Assembly: GCA_036250195.1 (NCBI GenBank)
Contig: JAVHZZ010000005.1
Span: forward strand, 74,201,505 to 74,265,504
Direction: 5' to 3'
DNA from: Mixophyes australis
Taxonomy: Eukaryota; Chordata; Amphibia; Anura; Limnodynastidae
Length of the DNA stretch: 64,000 nt
The stretch's first letter is position 1. Each line of letters starts with the position of its first letter. The translations under genes and the position numbers were made by a program. The notes beneath the pieces are model-generated. The model was not told the DNA's origin. It worked only from the letters and a program-made list of their open reading frames with translations, and made no database searches. This document shows, in pieces, positions 36,084-47,086 of this stretch.

Positions 36084-36652
36084 AAACTTCCTAGATAGGG
36101 AGTCACTCAAGCCCCCTCAATCTAAAAGTGAAAAAACAAATACCAAGTCTTGAATAATTAATGCAGTAAGTGTTCTAAACCTAGTTAAAAGTCCTTATAA
36201 ACTTAAAGGACGCTATGCAGGTATAAGCCTGGTATTTTATCTATATTAAGGCTTGCCATCAGTGGGACCTTTATTAAGTTTTATTAAGTAGAGACTACAT
36301 TGTACCTAGTTTTCTTTCAGAACTCTAGACCAGAAGGAAGCACTGCCTGCAGGTGAATCGGAGAAGAGAGGAGAATATTTTGTGGGCAGAATTTTTCTAT
36401 TACTTTCCAAAGGTCTTCTGATGACAGGTCCTATTTCAAATATCTACTTGGGAAAATAAAAGAGGGGGTTCATTTCAGTGCAATATTTATTTGCACTGAA
36501 ATGTTGGCCAGGAACATGTTGTGCATTTGGAGTTCCAAACAGCATTCATTGAAAATAGTGTACTTTCTAGAAATGCATTATACTAAATAGTTTAAGATAA
36601 TTTAATTGTATGTTTTCCATCCTAGAATACACTGTGCTACTTTGTAGTTTAT

Positions 36653-36866
36653 GGGGGGAATTCAATTCCCCCCGAAGTACCGCCGCGCTAAAACTATTAC
36701 CGTTATTATGGTAATAGTGCGCGTAATTACCGTTATTATGGTAGTTCTAACGCCGGCTTGTTGCTCGCAGTTCCCTGAGCTGCAGGCAGAAAGCCGGGTT
36801 AATATTACCGTAATAACGGTAATATCCATAACGTGGCGGTATTTCGGGGGGAAATTAATTCCCCCT
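36653..36866. mobile_element. Harbinger-like MITE
   Basis: Ends GGGGGGAATTCAATTCCCCC and AAATTAATTCCCCC are inverted. The interior carries repeated ATTACCGTTATTATGGTA-type palindromes, like the copy at 24946. It ends 50 bp before the NEK10 exon at 36917. Confidence 0.65.
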
Positions 36867-36916
36867 CATATGTTAATAACCTGAAAAGGTTAATATGAAC
36901 CTGAAGATATTCTCAC

Positions 36917-37000
36917 CTGTAACAAAGTAGACTTGCTTCTAATACAATCATTTTGTCTGTTTGGTAAAATCATCCTACCAATAATGTAAACGCCATTTTC
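36917..37000 (-). CDS. NEK10: NEK10 coding exon (armadillo helix)
   Basis: 84 nt, phase 0 at both ends, acceptor CTATGTAG, donor GTGAGA. It encodes 28 residues beginning ENGVYIIGRMILPN and ending SKSTLLQ. It joins in frame between the exons ending AHQVVQ and starting CYAFRALRF. Confidence 0.93.
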
Positions 37001-37711
37001 CTACATAGAGGATAAAAACAAATATAATGCTGTTATACAAATCAGTATTTTCCAATATTGTAACATGTGTAAGCATACTGTGTTATTAAATGATGAGATA
37101 CACTGAGGGTCTGAATCATTAAGGTGCACAAAACGAATAGACAACAAAAGATTAACTGTGAGAAGGGACCACCACTCCAGTCTATCTGCAGTGATAATGC
37201 ACTATTGTTGGTCAAGGCACAATGTCACTGTGTGCCCATATTGTTCTATTAACTAAAGCAGTGTTCTTCCCTGCACCTATTTCCTGTGTGATCCAACCGG
37301 CTGTTTTTACTTGCCACCCGGCTCTTGAAGCCCAACAGAGTACTATTATAATAAAATAAACCATTGTTTCTCCTATTAGAACAGCACTATGTGAGCACTA
37401 CAGCCAGCAGTGTGTATTACACCACTGACCACCAGTCTGACCAGTCCTGGCAGGTGTGCGCAATAACCTCCAACATTTTTCATTATTATTGCAAAGTAAT
37501 ACAGCTGTCCCCACCCGGCTGCTTCTTAATATCACCCGACTGGCAATATTTTCTGGGAAGAACACTGTAAAGTGTCTAATAACCTTGCTACTAAGTCTAA
37601 GGGACATTGCCCATTAATTCTTCTGGATATATCTGCTGCCCTTACTCATACAAAACCTTGGCTCCTTTGACCTAAATAACACCATTCTCATTGCATCACT
37701 CTGTTCATTTA

Positions 37712-37855
37712 GGGGTATATATTTACTAAACTGCAGGTTTGAAAATGTGGAGAGGTTGCCTATAGCTACCAATCAGATCCTAGTTATCATTTATTTAGTA
37801 CATCCTACAAAATGACAGCTAGACTATGATTGGTTGCTATAGGCAGGAATTTCAT
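37712..37855. mobile_element. Palindromic MITE (family P), truncated copy
   Basis: Left end GGGGTATATATTTACTAAAC is present, followed by GTTGCCTATAGCTACCAATC and the right-arm block GATTGGTTGCTATAGGCAG. The right terminus is lost. Confidence 0.68.
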
Positions 37856-38499
37856 AGATCTTCAGTACCATCTTTATGCATCTAGAACTGCTCTCTAAAC
37901 CTCTTTCTGTGTTATTTCTTCTGCTCTTTTGGCAAAGACTAGCGACTGTCTCTTAGCTGTCTACCTTCTCATGTCTGCTATGTCCTATCTGAAAGCTAAT
38001 CCAGGGCCTGATCAATTAATAGGCTGATCAGGCTACAGTCTGGGGTGTTGGATCCTGGGGAGGCGGGGTGCAACTGGAATCTAAAATATTTTTTACATCC
38101 CCATATATATATTTTAATTTCAATATAACTGGTGGGCACTCCAGGTGCTGAATGCAATCGTCTAGGCTGGCCCTGGTCTAAAGGGGGCGGCCCTGACAGT
38201 TACTATCTCGGACAGGCAGCCTTACAGCAAATCCTAATGCTGTTAGCTGCCTGTCAATGCGGCTGCAGTACTTAGTCTGGTCTCGCAAGATTACCATGTC
38301 TCACAAGACTGGATTAAAAAATGTCCACAATGACAAGCAGCTACAGCAGGCGGATTTGCTGCCAGATTACCTGTTCCCGAAGAAGAGAATTTCTGCAGTG
38401 TTGGAGCCTAGTGGAGAAGACGGAGGAGCGAGGCCAGAAGATTGTTGCTGAAGAGGGAGGTAAGTGATGTGTACTAGTGGGGAGGGTGTGATAAAATGG

Positions 38500-38860
38500 C
38501 TAGTATGGGCTGATTGCTGGGGGTGGGTGGGTGATGAAATGGCTGGGGGTCATGAATTGGCCACTGGGGGTTAAGAGACATACACTCATTTAATTAATGT
38601 TATAAATGGGCCAGAGGAAGGTATGTGGGGGGGGCTCAGGGGTGGGTCATGAATTTTATAGGAGAGTGTGTAATGAAATGACTGGGAGAGTGGGTGATGA
38701 AATGATTAGGGGTGATTACTTGGATGCGGAGGTGGGTGATGAAATTGCCAAGGGGTTCATGAATTGGAAACTGGGGTGTGATGAAATGGCTGGGGGTGAC
38801 AGTCATCAATTGGCCACTGGGGGTTGATGAAATAGCTGGGGGGTTAATGAAATGGCTGGT
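38500..38860. repeat. GC-skewed minisatellite
   Basis: Imperfect tandem units built from GTGATGAAATGGCTGGGG and TCATGAATTGGCCACTGGGG, repeated about seven times with variable spacing. It gives spurious open frames on both strands. Confidence 0.75.
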
Positions 38861-39219
38861 AGGGGGAACATGATCTCTGTAATGTGTGGTATTCACAAGG
38901 ATGCTCTCTAAAGAGCTTAATCATTCAGGATTTGTTAACATTTTGCATTAGAATACAATTTTTGCAAATTTTCAAAAGAGAACCCCAACTTTCCAGAAAC
39001 CAGCTAGACAACAACAAAGCTGCAACAACAAGCAAGAAAGAACAGCGATAACAGGTAAGAGAATCTGTCTAAATTTGAATGCTGGAGAATACTCCTGAAT
39101 TTTCCTTTAATGATTTGAGGTGGGCGCTACGGGGGTATTAGCCTAGGGTGGTCAGAACCTTTAATCTGTCCAAGTAAGAGCTTCATGTGATCCCTTCTTC
39201 CACTAACATCCCCCTATCT

Positions 39220-40785
39220 GAATAATGCTACTATTACTCCCAAACAAGCATAATGTATTGAGGTTATATTTGATTGTGAACTGTCCTTCATTTCCCACAT
39301 TTATTGCAAAATCATGTCATTTATATCTCAAAAATATTTCTTGTATCCACCCGTCTTACTAATAACACCCCGAAAACATGAATTCATGATCTCATCATGG
39401 ACTGTCTCGACTAATGTGACCCAATTACTTATTGTCTTTTCATCAATTAAAATGGTGTCACGTTAATCCATATTCAATGTGGCTGTCAGTCAGGTTTTAC
39501 CTGGTAACTAGTTACTAATTATTCCACTCTTTACCAGTCATTGCATTGGCAGTTTCTTCAATACATGATACAAAAATGTAAAATTCTGCTTTTCATTTAC
39601 AAAGCCTCTATAATGCTAAACCCTCCGATATCTCCTCTCTTATATCTAATTCTAACCTGCAAAGATTTAAGTATACAATGAAAACATATATTTTAGACAC
39701 CATTCTCTTAATTTATTTCCTAAACACTTTGCTCATTAAGCATTTATTTTGGTAGTGATAACCCTAGCTCTTATCACTTACACCTACCCTCTACAGCAGG
39801 GGTCAGGAAACTTTTTTACCTTTTACCCCCAAATATATTTAGATACGCTAACGTTACCCCCTTGATTGGAAAGGAAGGAAATCATATATATATTAATTAT
39901 TGGAATTCAAAATTTTATTGAATCTATTTGAAAGCTTCAACTTCAAAACTTCAGGCTTTGGAGAAATTATGTTGCTTCATTTTTGACACAAGAGCATCAA
40001 TATTGGGGCATTTTGATGTCAGAGCAATTTCGATACAGTCTTCAGCGTCCAATCGATTTCTCTGCTTTGTCTTTATGTTCGTTAGAGTGGAAAATCCTTG
40101 TTCGCAAAAGTAGGTTGTTGCAAAAGGCAGCAACTTTTTGACTGCCTCCTCATGTGCAATATTGAATGCCTTTGCAGCTGTTGACATCCAAAAAATTACA
40201 GATCTGCTTTGTTTTCAAATGCAATACGTGCTTCATTATTGCATCGAAGCTCAAGAAGTGCCTCTGCCAACCCTTGAGGCTCTTCTGGTACAACAGCAAT
40301 TTCACATTTAAAGGGGTCTACAATCACAACTGACAGAATGTGAATCGGCAGCATTACCCCCAGGACTTTCATTTTTATCCCATTTGGGGTAATTTACCCT
40401 GTTCCTTGACCACTGTTCTACAGCTTATTTATTCTTCATCTATAAGTCACACTACACCTTCTTGCCTGTTTCATTAACCCCACCAATGTCTGCTCAACAC
40501 ACTTTTCGGTACTTGAATAGTAACCAACCGGTTGACCAGTTCATAGAGTATTACTTTACATTGTAATTACACATGTGTAGCTGGTTCACTATAGAAAATA
40601 AACACGTCTAACTTATTTCTCATTTCGTTTAGATTATAAGTTCTTGTGAACAAGTCCCTCTCAACTTCTATTTCATTGTTTGTTACAGTATTTGTTCATC
40701 ATGGTATGTTTTCCCCATAATTGTAAAGAACTGTAGAATACGTACAACATAAAGGATAAAAATAAAAATATTAATAGTAGGAAAA
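39220..40785 (+). mobile_element. L2-type LINE, decayed, split by a hAT element
   Basis: Left part (39220-39796) contains a degenerate reverse-transcriptase C-terminal region (CATTGCATTGGCAGTTTC, TTTACAAAGCCTC). The right part (40416-40785) is the 3' end with GTAAAGAACTGTAGAATACG and an AAAATAAAAATATTAATA tail. The hAT element at 39797-40415 separates them. It lies in the intron before the exon at 40977. Confidence 0.55.
39797..40415 (-). mobile_element. hAT element, internally deleted, with transposase 3' end
   Basis: Ends CAGGGGTCAGGAAAC and GTTCCTTGACCACTG are inverted repeats. The flanks CTCTACAG (39789-39796) and TTCTACAG (40416-40423) are an 8-bp duplication with one mismatch. On the minus strand, 39951-40187 encodes the C-terminal hAT dimerisation region, with KKLLPFATTYFCEQGFSTL and TKQRNRLDAEDCIEIALTS. 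This resembles the transposase part of ZBED5-like proteins and their parent transposons. The N-terminal and catalytic parts are missing, so this is a dead copy and not a domesticated gene. Confidence 0.8.
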
Positions 40786-40976
40786 GAAGACTGTCATTAG
40801 AAACGTTATTGCGTCCAATATGCAATTTGAATTGGTATACCTAAATAGGACAGAAAGGTGTTCTAAAATCCTACATTCCAATGTACCTAAACCATATCTA
40901 AAACATTATACTCATTAGTTACAGTCTTATAGCAGTAGATGCTCACAAAAACTTGAAAAAAGAAATGTTACTTTAC

Positions 40977-41038
40977 CTGAACTACTTGATGAGCATTGGT
41001 GTCATTGAGCACAAGTTCAGTAAGAGCTGCACAGCAGG
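40977..41038 (-). CDS. NEK10: NEK10 coding exon (armadillo helix)
   Basis: 62 nt, acceptor TTCTAG, donor GTAAAG. It completes Ala and encodes 20 residues, CCAALTELVLNDTNAHQVVQ, ending in phase 0. This is one armadillo helix pair. Confidence 0.94.
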
Positions 41039-41108
41039 CTAGAATGAGAAAACAAACTTTGTAGACCAGGCCTAGACAACCTTTCACTCTCCCGGTGTTG
41101 TGAATCTA

Positions 41109-41172
41109 CAAGTCCCAGCATGCTTTGCCAGTCGATTGTCAGGTTATAACTGGCAGGGTATGCTGGGACTTG
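41109..41172. repeat. Short inverted repeat (MITE-like)
   Basis: CAAGTCCCAGCATGCTTTGC (left, 41109 on) and CTGGCAGGGTATGCTGGGAC (right, 41150 on) form 23-bp arms with about three mismatches and an 18-nt loop. This fold-back (AAGTCCCAGCATGC) is common in vertebrate hAT-type MITEs. A LINE/SINE-like tail (CAGCGCTGCAG...GTGGTGCCTTATAAATG) follows at 41226-41260. Confidence 0.6.
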
Positions 41173-42659
41173 CCAGGCCTGTTGTTGATACTTATATATT
41201 TAGTAAAGGTGCAATATTTTCATGTACAGCGCTGCAGACCATTTGTGGTGCCTTATAAATGAAAGAAAATAATAATAATATGACCAAGTATGTTGGCAAG
41301 GAGACAAGAAAGTGAAATGATTAATGCAGGTTTGCAGTAAAGCTCAGCATTGAATTAACAGAAAATATCAGTGAAAAAAATAATTTACTGGTTTTCAGTG
41401 CAGGTCTGAAGAAAAGATAAGGACTATTGCTCTGCCACCAGCAAATAAATATGATTTCCTGAGGATAATAAAATGACAGATATAACATACTACAGAGATG
41501 GATTGATTTTTAATTTTTGTTTTGTTTTTGTTTATATAGCAATATAATAAGTCATAGCACAGAGGCAAAGGTTTGGTAAGATTCATTGGTTCAATCTAGC
41601 TATTTTCCTGTGAGGAGATACAATTTTAACATTTTCTATTATATAGGTCATATAGATGGTTTGTGAAATTAAATGAATAAAGCTGGGAAAGGACAAACCA
41701 AGTCTTTATTTGCATGATTTGAACCCATATGACTGGTGAGGATAGTGCCAATGTAGTTATAAATGAAACAGGCCGAGCTATGGCCACAATGAACAAATTT
41801 ATCTGTACATAAGGGGAGTTGGTCAAAAAACAAGCATGACTGTGGGCCTTTCTATTCCAAGAAAGAGCTTTGAGTTTTAATTATGATTCTGCATATATGT
41901 GGGGCTATCAATTCTAAAGGCTGCATGAATAAGTAAAGTGAAGAAAATTCCTTCAGGAGTACATTTATACTAGGACCAGAATAAGCACAAAAAAACACTA
42001 CGTTTCAGGATGTAGCTCCTTTTTGAGCACCTTACTTTTTGTAACTTTTCCTTCAATATGCGTCTGTAATAGATTGGTGTGACTGATCTCTTGCACTAGG
42101 GGAAGAATTGGTTGTTGGTCTTTTGCAGTAGAAAAGTGCACCGTGGATTTTAGTTGGGGGAGGAGAGACATAGGGCAGAAGTTTATAAAAGGGTTTCAAA
42201 ATACTTCATAAAGTTCTACTAGCTGAAAGGAGAAAAGGAGCAATGGATTTATAGATTTTGAAAAAGCAAAATAAACGACATCCACTAAACACTAACATAT
42301 TTCCTTTTGTTTGATTATTAAAAATTAGGTAGTTGGCTTTGTTAAACCAAGTGTGGTGTGTAGTAACTTACATTAACATATAAAACATAAAAAATGGAAA
42401 TGCAAACGGTAACATAATTTTACCCTTAACAAGCATGTGCAATTATTTTATTATTGTATTTATTTTATTTATTATAATCTCAATTTTATGCAGTGTAACC
42501 ATAACACGTACACGTGAGATGAGAAGGGCTGCATGAGAGAGGGCAGGGAACAATTAGCATAACCATAATGTGTGTTTTGTTATTGCACATCATTGGTTAA
42601 CACAGAAACCTGTCTATTTTTCGTTGCACATAAAAAGTATATATGACAATCTAAGTTAC

Positions 42660-42799
42660 CTGCTTGGAGTGAGAGGGTATTTTCTTGTATTTCTCTAGGG
42701 CTCAAATCTTCAGATAAATAAAGATGCCGGATGCGGCCTGCAGCATTTGCACTTGACAAGCTCCCAATGGAAGAACGATCAGAAACTAGATACTGTTCC
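42660..42799 (-). CDS. NEK10: NEK10 coding exon (armadillo insert loop)
   Basis: 140 nt, acceptor CTTCCAG, donor GTAACT. It completes Gly, encodes 46 residues (EQYLVSDRSSIGSLSS at the start, EIQENTLSLQA at the end), and leaves one base of an Ala codon. The Ser-rich stretch SDRSSIGSLSSANAAGRI looks like a flexible loop between helical repeats. Confidence 0.95.
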
Positions 42800-43060
42800 C
42801 TGGAAGAATGTAAAAATGATATATTACAAATGGTGTGATGTTAAACAAGAGATATCACTGACATTTTGTTATAAATAACGGCAAAAGATAGCTTATTGTT
42901 ACAAAACAACTATATTTACCCATACAGAACTTTATGATTTTCTTGTATTTTAGCTTAAAGAAATAAAGAAAGTGGTCTTATTTCCATGATTAAAATTATA
43001 TTTTTTTATCAGATAAACCTCTTTAGTGGTATATTGTATATTTGCCCAATAATCATTAGT

Positions 43061-43770
43061 ATCATTATTGTCTTTAAAGGTGCCAGTGGTCCACAGCGTG
43101 GACAATTGGGAAAACAGGAAATACAAAACATAGGGACATACAAGGCAGACAAAATAAATGCAGACATGAAAACAAAGGGTAGGGATGGCACTGCTCATGA
43201 GCGAGCTTACAAGCTAATTGGAAGAGGGCACAGCTGAAACAAGAGGAACGAGAGTAGCTTAGAGTGGAGAGTGGGACAGTTGTTATGGTGTATCACTGTG
43301 GGTAATATAGGTTCTGCTCTAATAAAGAGATGGGTTTTCATCTAGTGTTTAAAGATTTGAAGGCTGTTAGAGCCTGATTGGGTGTGGTAGGGAAGTCAAT
43401 AAGTAAGTAGCAGTACAGGAGTCTTGTAGTGAGAGGTAGTTACCAAAGGCGAGGTTTAGGTCAATTATAGATCTAAGAATATTTTAAGATGAGATTAAGA
43501 CATATGAAGGAGTGATGTTGATGCCTTTGTAGGTAAGGGTTAGCAATTTGAATTGTATTCCGGATGAGATGGGGACCCAGTGTATGGTGTGGCAGATGTG
43601 GAGCAGCGAGAGAGGAATATCATTCTTACTGTGGCATTTAAGATGGATTAATGCAAGGAAAAATGTTTGAGGGGAAAGCCTGATAGGAGTAGGATGCAGC
43701 AGTCAAGGCAGGATATGATGAGTGAATGGATAAAAGTTTTGATAGCATCTTGTGCAAGAAAAGGGTGTAA
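43061..43770 (-). mobile_element. L2-type LINE, decayed 3' part (copy 3)
   Basis: On the minus strand it reads AAAACTTTTATCCATTCACT (the KTFIHSLIISCLDCC frame), then ATCCATCTTAAATGCCACAG, and ends with CACTGGCACCTTTAAAGAC at 43070-43090. It matches copies 1 and 2 and preserves the uninterrupted form of the site where copy 2 carries an LTR. It is in the same orientation as NEK10. Confidence 0.7.
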
Positions 43771-44507
43771 TCTGGTAATATTTCTATTCAACATTAATAT
43801 ATATGTAAGCTTGTGCATTACTGAATAAAATGCTACCACTGCTGATGTAATACAATAGTTGCTTTGTTTTTGTTGCTTTTGAAAGAAACATGTTTGCAAT
43901 AAGTAAGACACGTCCAAAGGATGACATTAGATTAAATTTTAAAGGTATATTCAAACAAATGCAATAAGATTGTATCTCTCAGAAGCATAATAAGACATTA
44001 AGAGATGTCTGATTTTATTGATATGTGACATCATTATAAAGCTATGTGGGATTAGATAAATGATCTTTCATTGATTTACGGAGGTGCAGAAGCCTGATTC
44101 TAAAAGACAATCTTGCAGCCTCCTAGTTAACAGAAATGCTCGCTACCGCCTTATTGTTAAGTTCTCATGTCTGGATTTCAACTCCCTCTTGTCAATCATA
44201 CAGTCTGCTTAGGTCATTTTAGCCCACAATTTGGTTGAGGAAATTCAAGGCAGTCCCTTTTTCCCCAAGTGCAGAGACAAATCCTGAATGATAATAGTTT
44301 GACCATAAAGTTTTCGTCTTGTGTATAATTTATAAATCTTAAGAAACCCTCCCCTGCTTTTTGATGTTGTTGTCTATAAAAGATGTTATAACGACAATAA
44401 TTTTTGGTACACTTGCACTAATTTGCGAATACTTGTACTATTATTTCTTTGCTACCTGACAGTCACTAGACATTGATGTATGCCTTACAAAGAAATGTCC
44501 TGCACAT

Positions 44508-45209
44508 TGTTAGAAACTTACTTGTCCCACATTCCTGCTCCACACTCCTGTGCTGCTGATTCCCCTGCCTCTGTGTACAGGTCAGCACTTCCTGGTTCAG
44601 AAGGTCACATGATTAGGACTGGGAGGCGGCATATACAATCTGCAGACTATATTAACCTAATTTTGACACTGCAGCTGTGTCAGAGCAACAAGTTACCGCT
44701 TGGTGTCTGGCTCTCCCTGTGTACCCTTGTGCTACTTTCTGGTGTTTCCCTGTGTATGACCTATTGGTTGTTAGACCTCTGCTTCTGGACTTTCTGCTGC
44801 CTGTGTTCCTGTGTATCCGACCCAGCTATCCATATCGATCATGCTTCTATCTGTGCTCCTGTGTATCTGACCTGGCTATCCATACTGAATACTCCGCTGT
44901 CTGTGCTCCAGTTTATCCGACCCGGCCATCTACACTGATGTCGGTGCTCCAGTGTATCCGACCCAGCGACGCTCATCCTGCTTGCCTTCCTCTACCACAC
45001 AACCGTTACAGAGTCCGCTCTCCCTGGTCCAGCCTTAGTCCCTTACCAACCGTCTATCACCTAAGGGCTGTGACCTGTGGACCTCTGGCACCACTCCATC
45101 CTCCCTTGCGGTGGTTCTTGGTGAAGACCGGGGGGGGTTCATTAGACTCTGCATCTTGGAAAGGCCAGCGCTAATAGTGATTGATAGGAATTTCCTGAGT
45201 GGCGTAACA
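44508..45209 (+). mobile_element. Solo LTR (Gypsy-like) with perfect target duplication
   Basis: 702 bp starting TGTTAG and ending GTAACA, so the ends are inverted TGTTA/TAACA. CACAT flanks both sides (44503-44507 and 45210-45214). Its 3' part (TTGGTGAAGACC...TTAGACTCTGCATC) matches the equivalent part of the LTRs at 20246 and 53505 read on the minus strand. A unit of about 57 bp containing TGTGTATCCGACCCAGC repeats about four times (44800-44970). The long open frames here (44480-44938 and 44677-45174) come from this repeat. Confidence 0.82.
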
Positions 45210-45358
45210 CACATCTGCTTGTATAATTTCTATTCAGATCTTTGCTCTTTTTACCTTTTCAATGGCTATATTTACTGGTAACCCTGCTTATTTTAAATAC
45301 AATAAAAATCAAGTAGGACCACCAATTTATTGTTCAAGACAGTAAAAAATAACATTAC

Positions 45359-45583
45359 CCCTTTAAAATATGGAGCAACTGTTTGATTCCTCCCCATGTA
45401 CGAATTTCCACACTTATTTCTGGGTCTTCACAAAGTTGGACCAATATCCAGACAACGCTCCATAGCAGCTTCAGATGGTCAGAGTGAAGCAAACTAAGCA
45501 GAGTGGGAACACCATCATAGATCTTCACTTGTTCTTTTACATCGGACTCTGAACAGAGAAGACGTAGAAGCTCTGCTGAAAGT
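45359..45583 (-). CDS. NEK10: NEK10 coding exon (armadillo repeats)
   Basis: 225 nt, the longest exon here, with acceptor TTTCCAG and donor GTAATG. It completes the split Arg, encodes 74 residues starting LSAELLRLLC and ending QLLHILK, then gives two bases of a Gly codon. The repeated helical pattern (GVPTLLSLLHSDHLKLLW, GGIKQLLHIL) is characteristic of armadillo repeats, which are thought to mediate protein contacts in NEK10. Confidence 0.95.
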
Positions 45584-45862
45584 CTGGAAATGAAACAAAC
45601 ATATTCACCATGTCATGATTAATGTGATTTTTTTCCATAGTCCTTACAAGTTATACTATTGTTACACTATGTGCATAGCGTCAGCATTTAATGACACATT
45701 TTATTGCTGGTTCCAGTAAGTTTTAAAGGGAAAACAAAATACAATGACATGACATGTGACACAACAATAAGCATTGTGAATTTCTGCTTGTAGAATTTCC
45801 TCTTTAGGTTTTGGGACGTTATGGAAGGGAGGGTGGACAAGATCCATTTGATAAGTTTATAA

Positions 45863-47086
45863 GGGGATAATTCAATTGACTGTGAGGTGCCGCTGGACAT
45901 CACATTGATGTCCAGCTTCGCACCTTGCTGGCCAATATGATACAGAAATCTCTCCTCATTTCCCCTGTCATTTCTATGGGGTGTGAGGGAAAATGATTTC
46001 CCTCTCATGAAATTACTTCTATGAAATGAAACGCGTCAGGTTGCTTCTAATTCAGTGAACCCTTTTTAGAAATCCTTATAACAGTGATCTCACTATCGTT
46101 TTGGACATCATAATAGCATCATGGATACAAACTTCATTATTTGATACGAGCAGATTGCATGAACGCCGCAATGCTGTGAAGTTCCGGACCTCACCGGCAG
46201 AGTATACATTGTATGCAATAACCAATTACAACTACTTCTTTCACGCATGCGCACAGACTCAATTCAATACTTAAAATCATTCGCGGCCAACGATGGAGTA
46301 TGCACAGTGAGTTTTCCACTGACTCACCATCTTATCTGCATCTGTGCCATCAGACCCGAGCGTTTTTACCGGCCTGACAGGTAAGAGCTGCCAGCCAGTC
46401 ATTCCGAGTGGCCTCAGCTGCTCTTTATGGTAAGTTGTGCACCATCGTCTATGTATATCCCTGGACATTTGTTGAATGTACCATCAGGTTATTTAATTCA
46501 AATTGATCCTCAAATTGACATATGATTTATTCTACAATTTATTATACAATTGTACCTGAAGCACTTTATTTCCATGAATACATCATGCCATTTTTATTAA
46601 CAGTGAGATCTGCTTTTATATGATTGGATTTATCCATTCCAGCAAAATTGAATATTCGAGGAAAAGACCATTTTATGCTACATTTCTCCAATTGAATTTA
46701 TTTCTGTGGGCCCACAGTAACACATCAACTAGGACATTTTTGCATATACTTCACTGGTGATCTTGTAGCGGTCTTTTTTTGTATTATTGCATCCAGGTAC
46801 ATGGTATTCATCTATACGGTTCATAAAATTTCCATATTGACTCTCTTTTTTGTGTATGTATTTTATGAATTTTAATATTATTTATACATTCATGGTGACT
46901 GTGTGAGACCATCCCTTGTTTACTTCTCCAGGACAGAAGTCATATTTACATCCTTTTAGTGCTGCATTTTATGATCCTTGGGTGAGGGAAAATGAGTGGA
47001 GATTTTAGAAAAAACTCTGACGCAATGTGACTCAGTGAACTGTTATGGAGGCTCATTGTGTCACCTTGCAGCCAATTGAATTCCCC
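45863..47086. mobile_element. Harbinger-like element with long inverted ends, probably interrupted
   Basis: Ends GGGGATAATTCAATTGACTG and CAGCCAATTGAATTCCCC. Inverted similarity continues inward for about 100 bp (AAATCTCTCCTCATTTCCCC against GAGGGAAAATGAGTGGAGAT). The middle (about 46020-46970) is unlike the ends and may be a separate insertion that I could not classify. No target duplication was confirmed. Confidence 0.5.

Noticed and set aside
36653..36866. Multiple ATTACCGTTAT units as a CRISPR-like array
   Set aside because: The repeats are short palindromes within a MITE in a vertebrate intron; spacing is irregular and there are no cas genes.
38257..38896. Repeated-motif frames on both strands near 38.5 kb
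   Set aside because: Products of the minisatellite read in different frames.
39951..40187. Domesticated ZBED5-like host gene
   Set aside because: Only the last part of a transposase is present, between intact hAT ends and target duplication, so it is a deleted transposon copy.
44480..45174. Two overlapping open frames of 152 and 165 codons as candidate genes
   Set aside because: They lie inside a solo LTR with target duplication and arise from its tandem repeat of about 57 bp; composition (Ser/Pro/Cys/Leu) is low-complexity.
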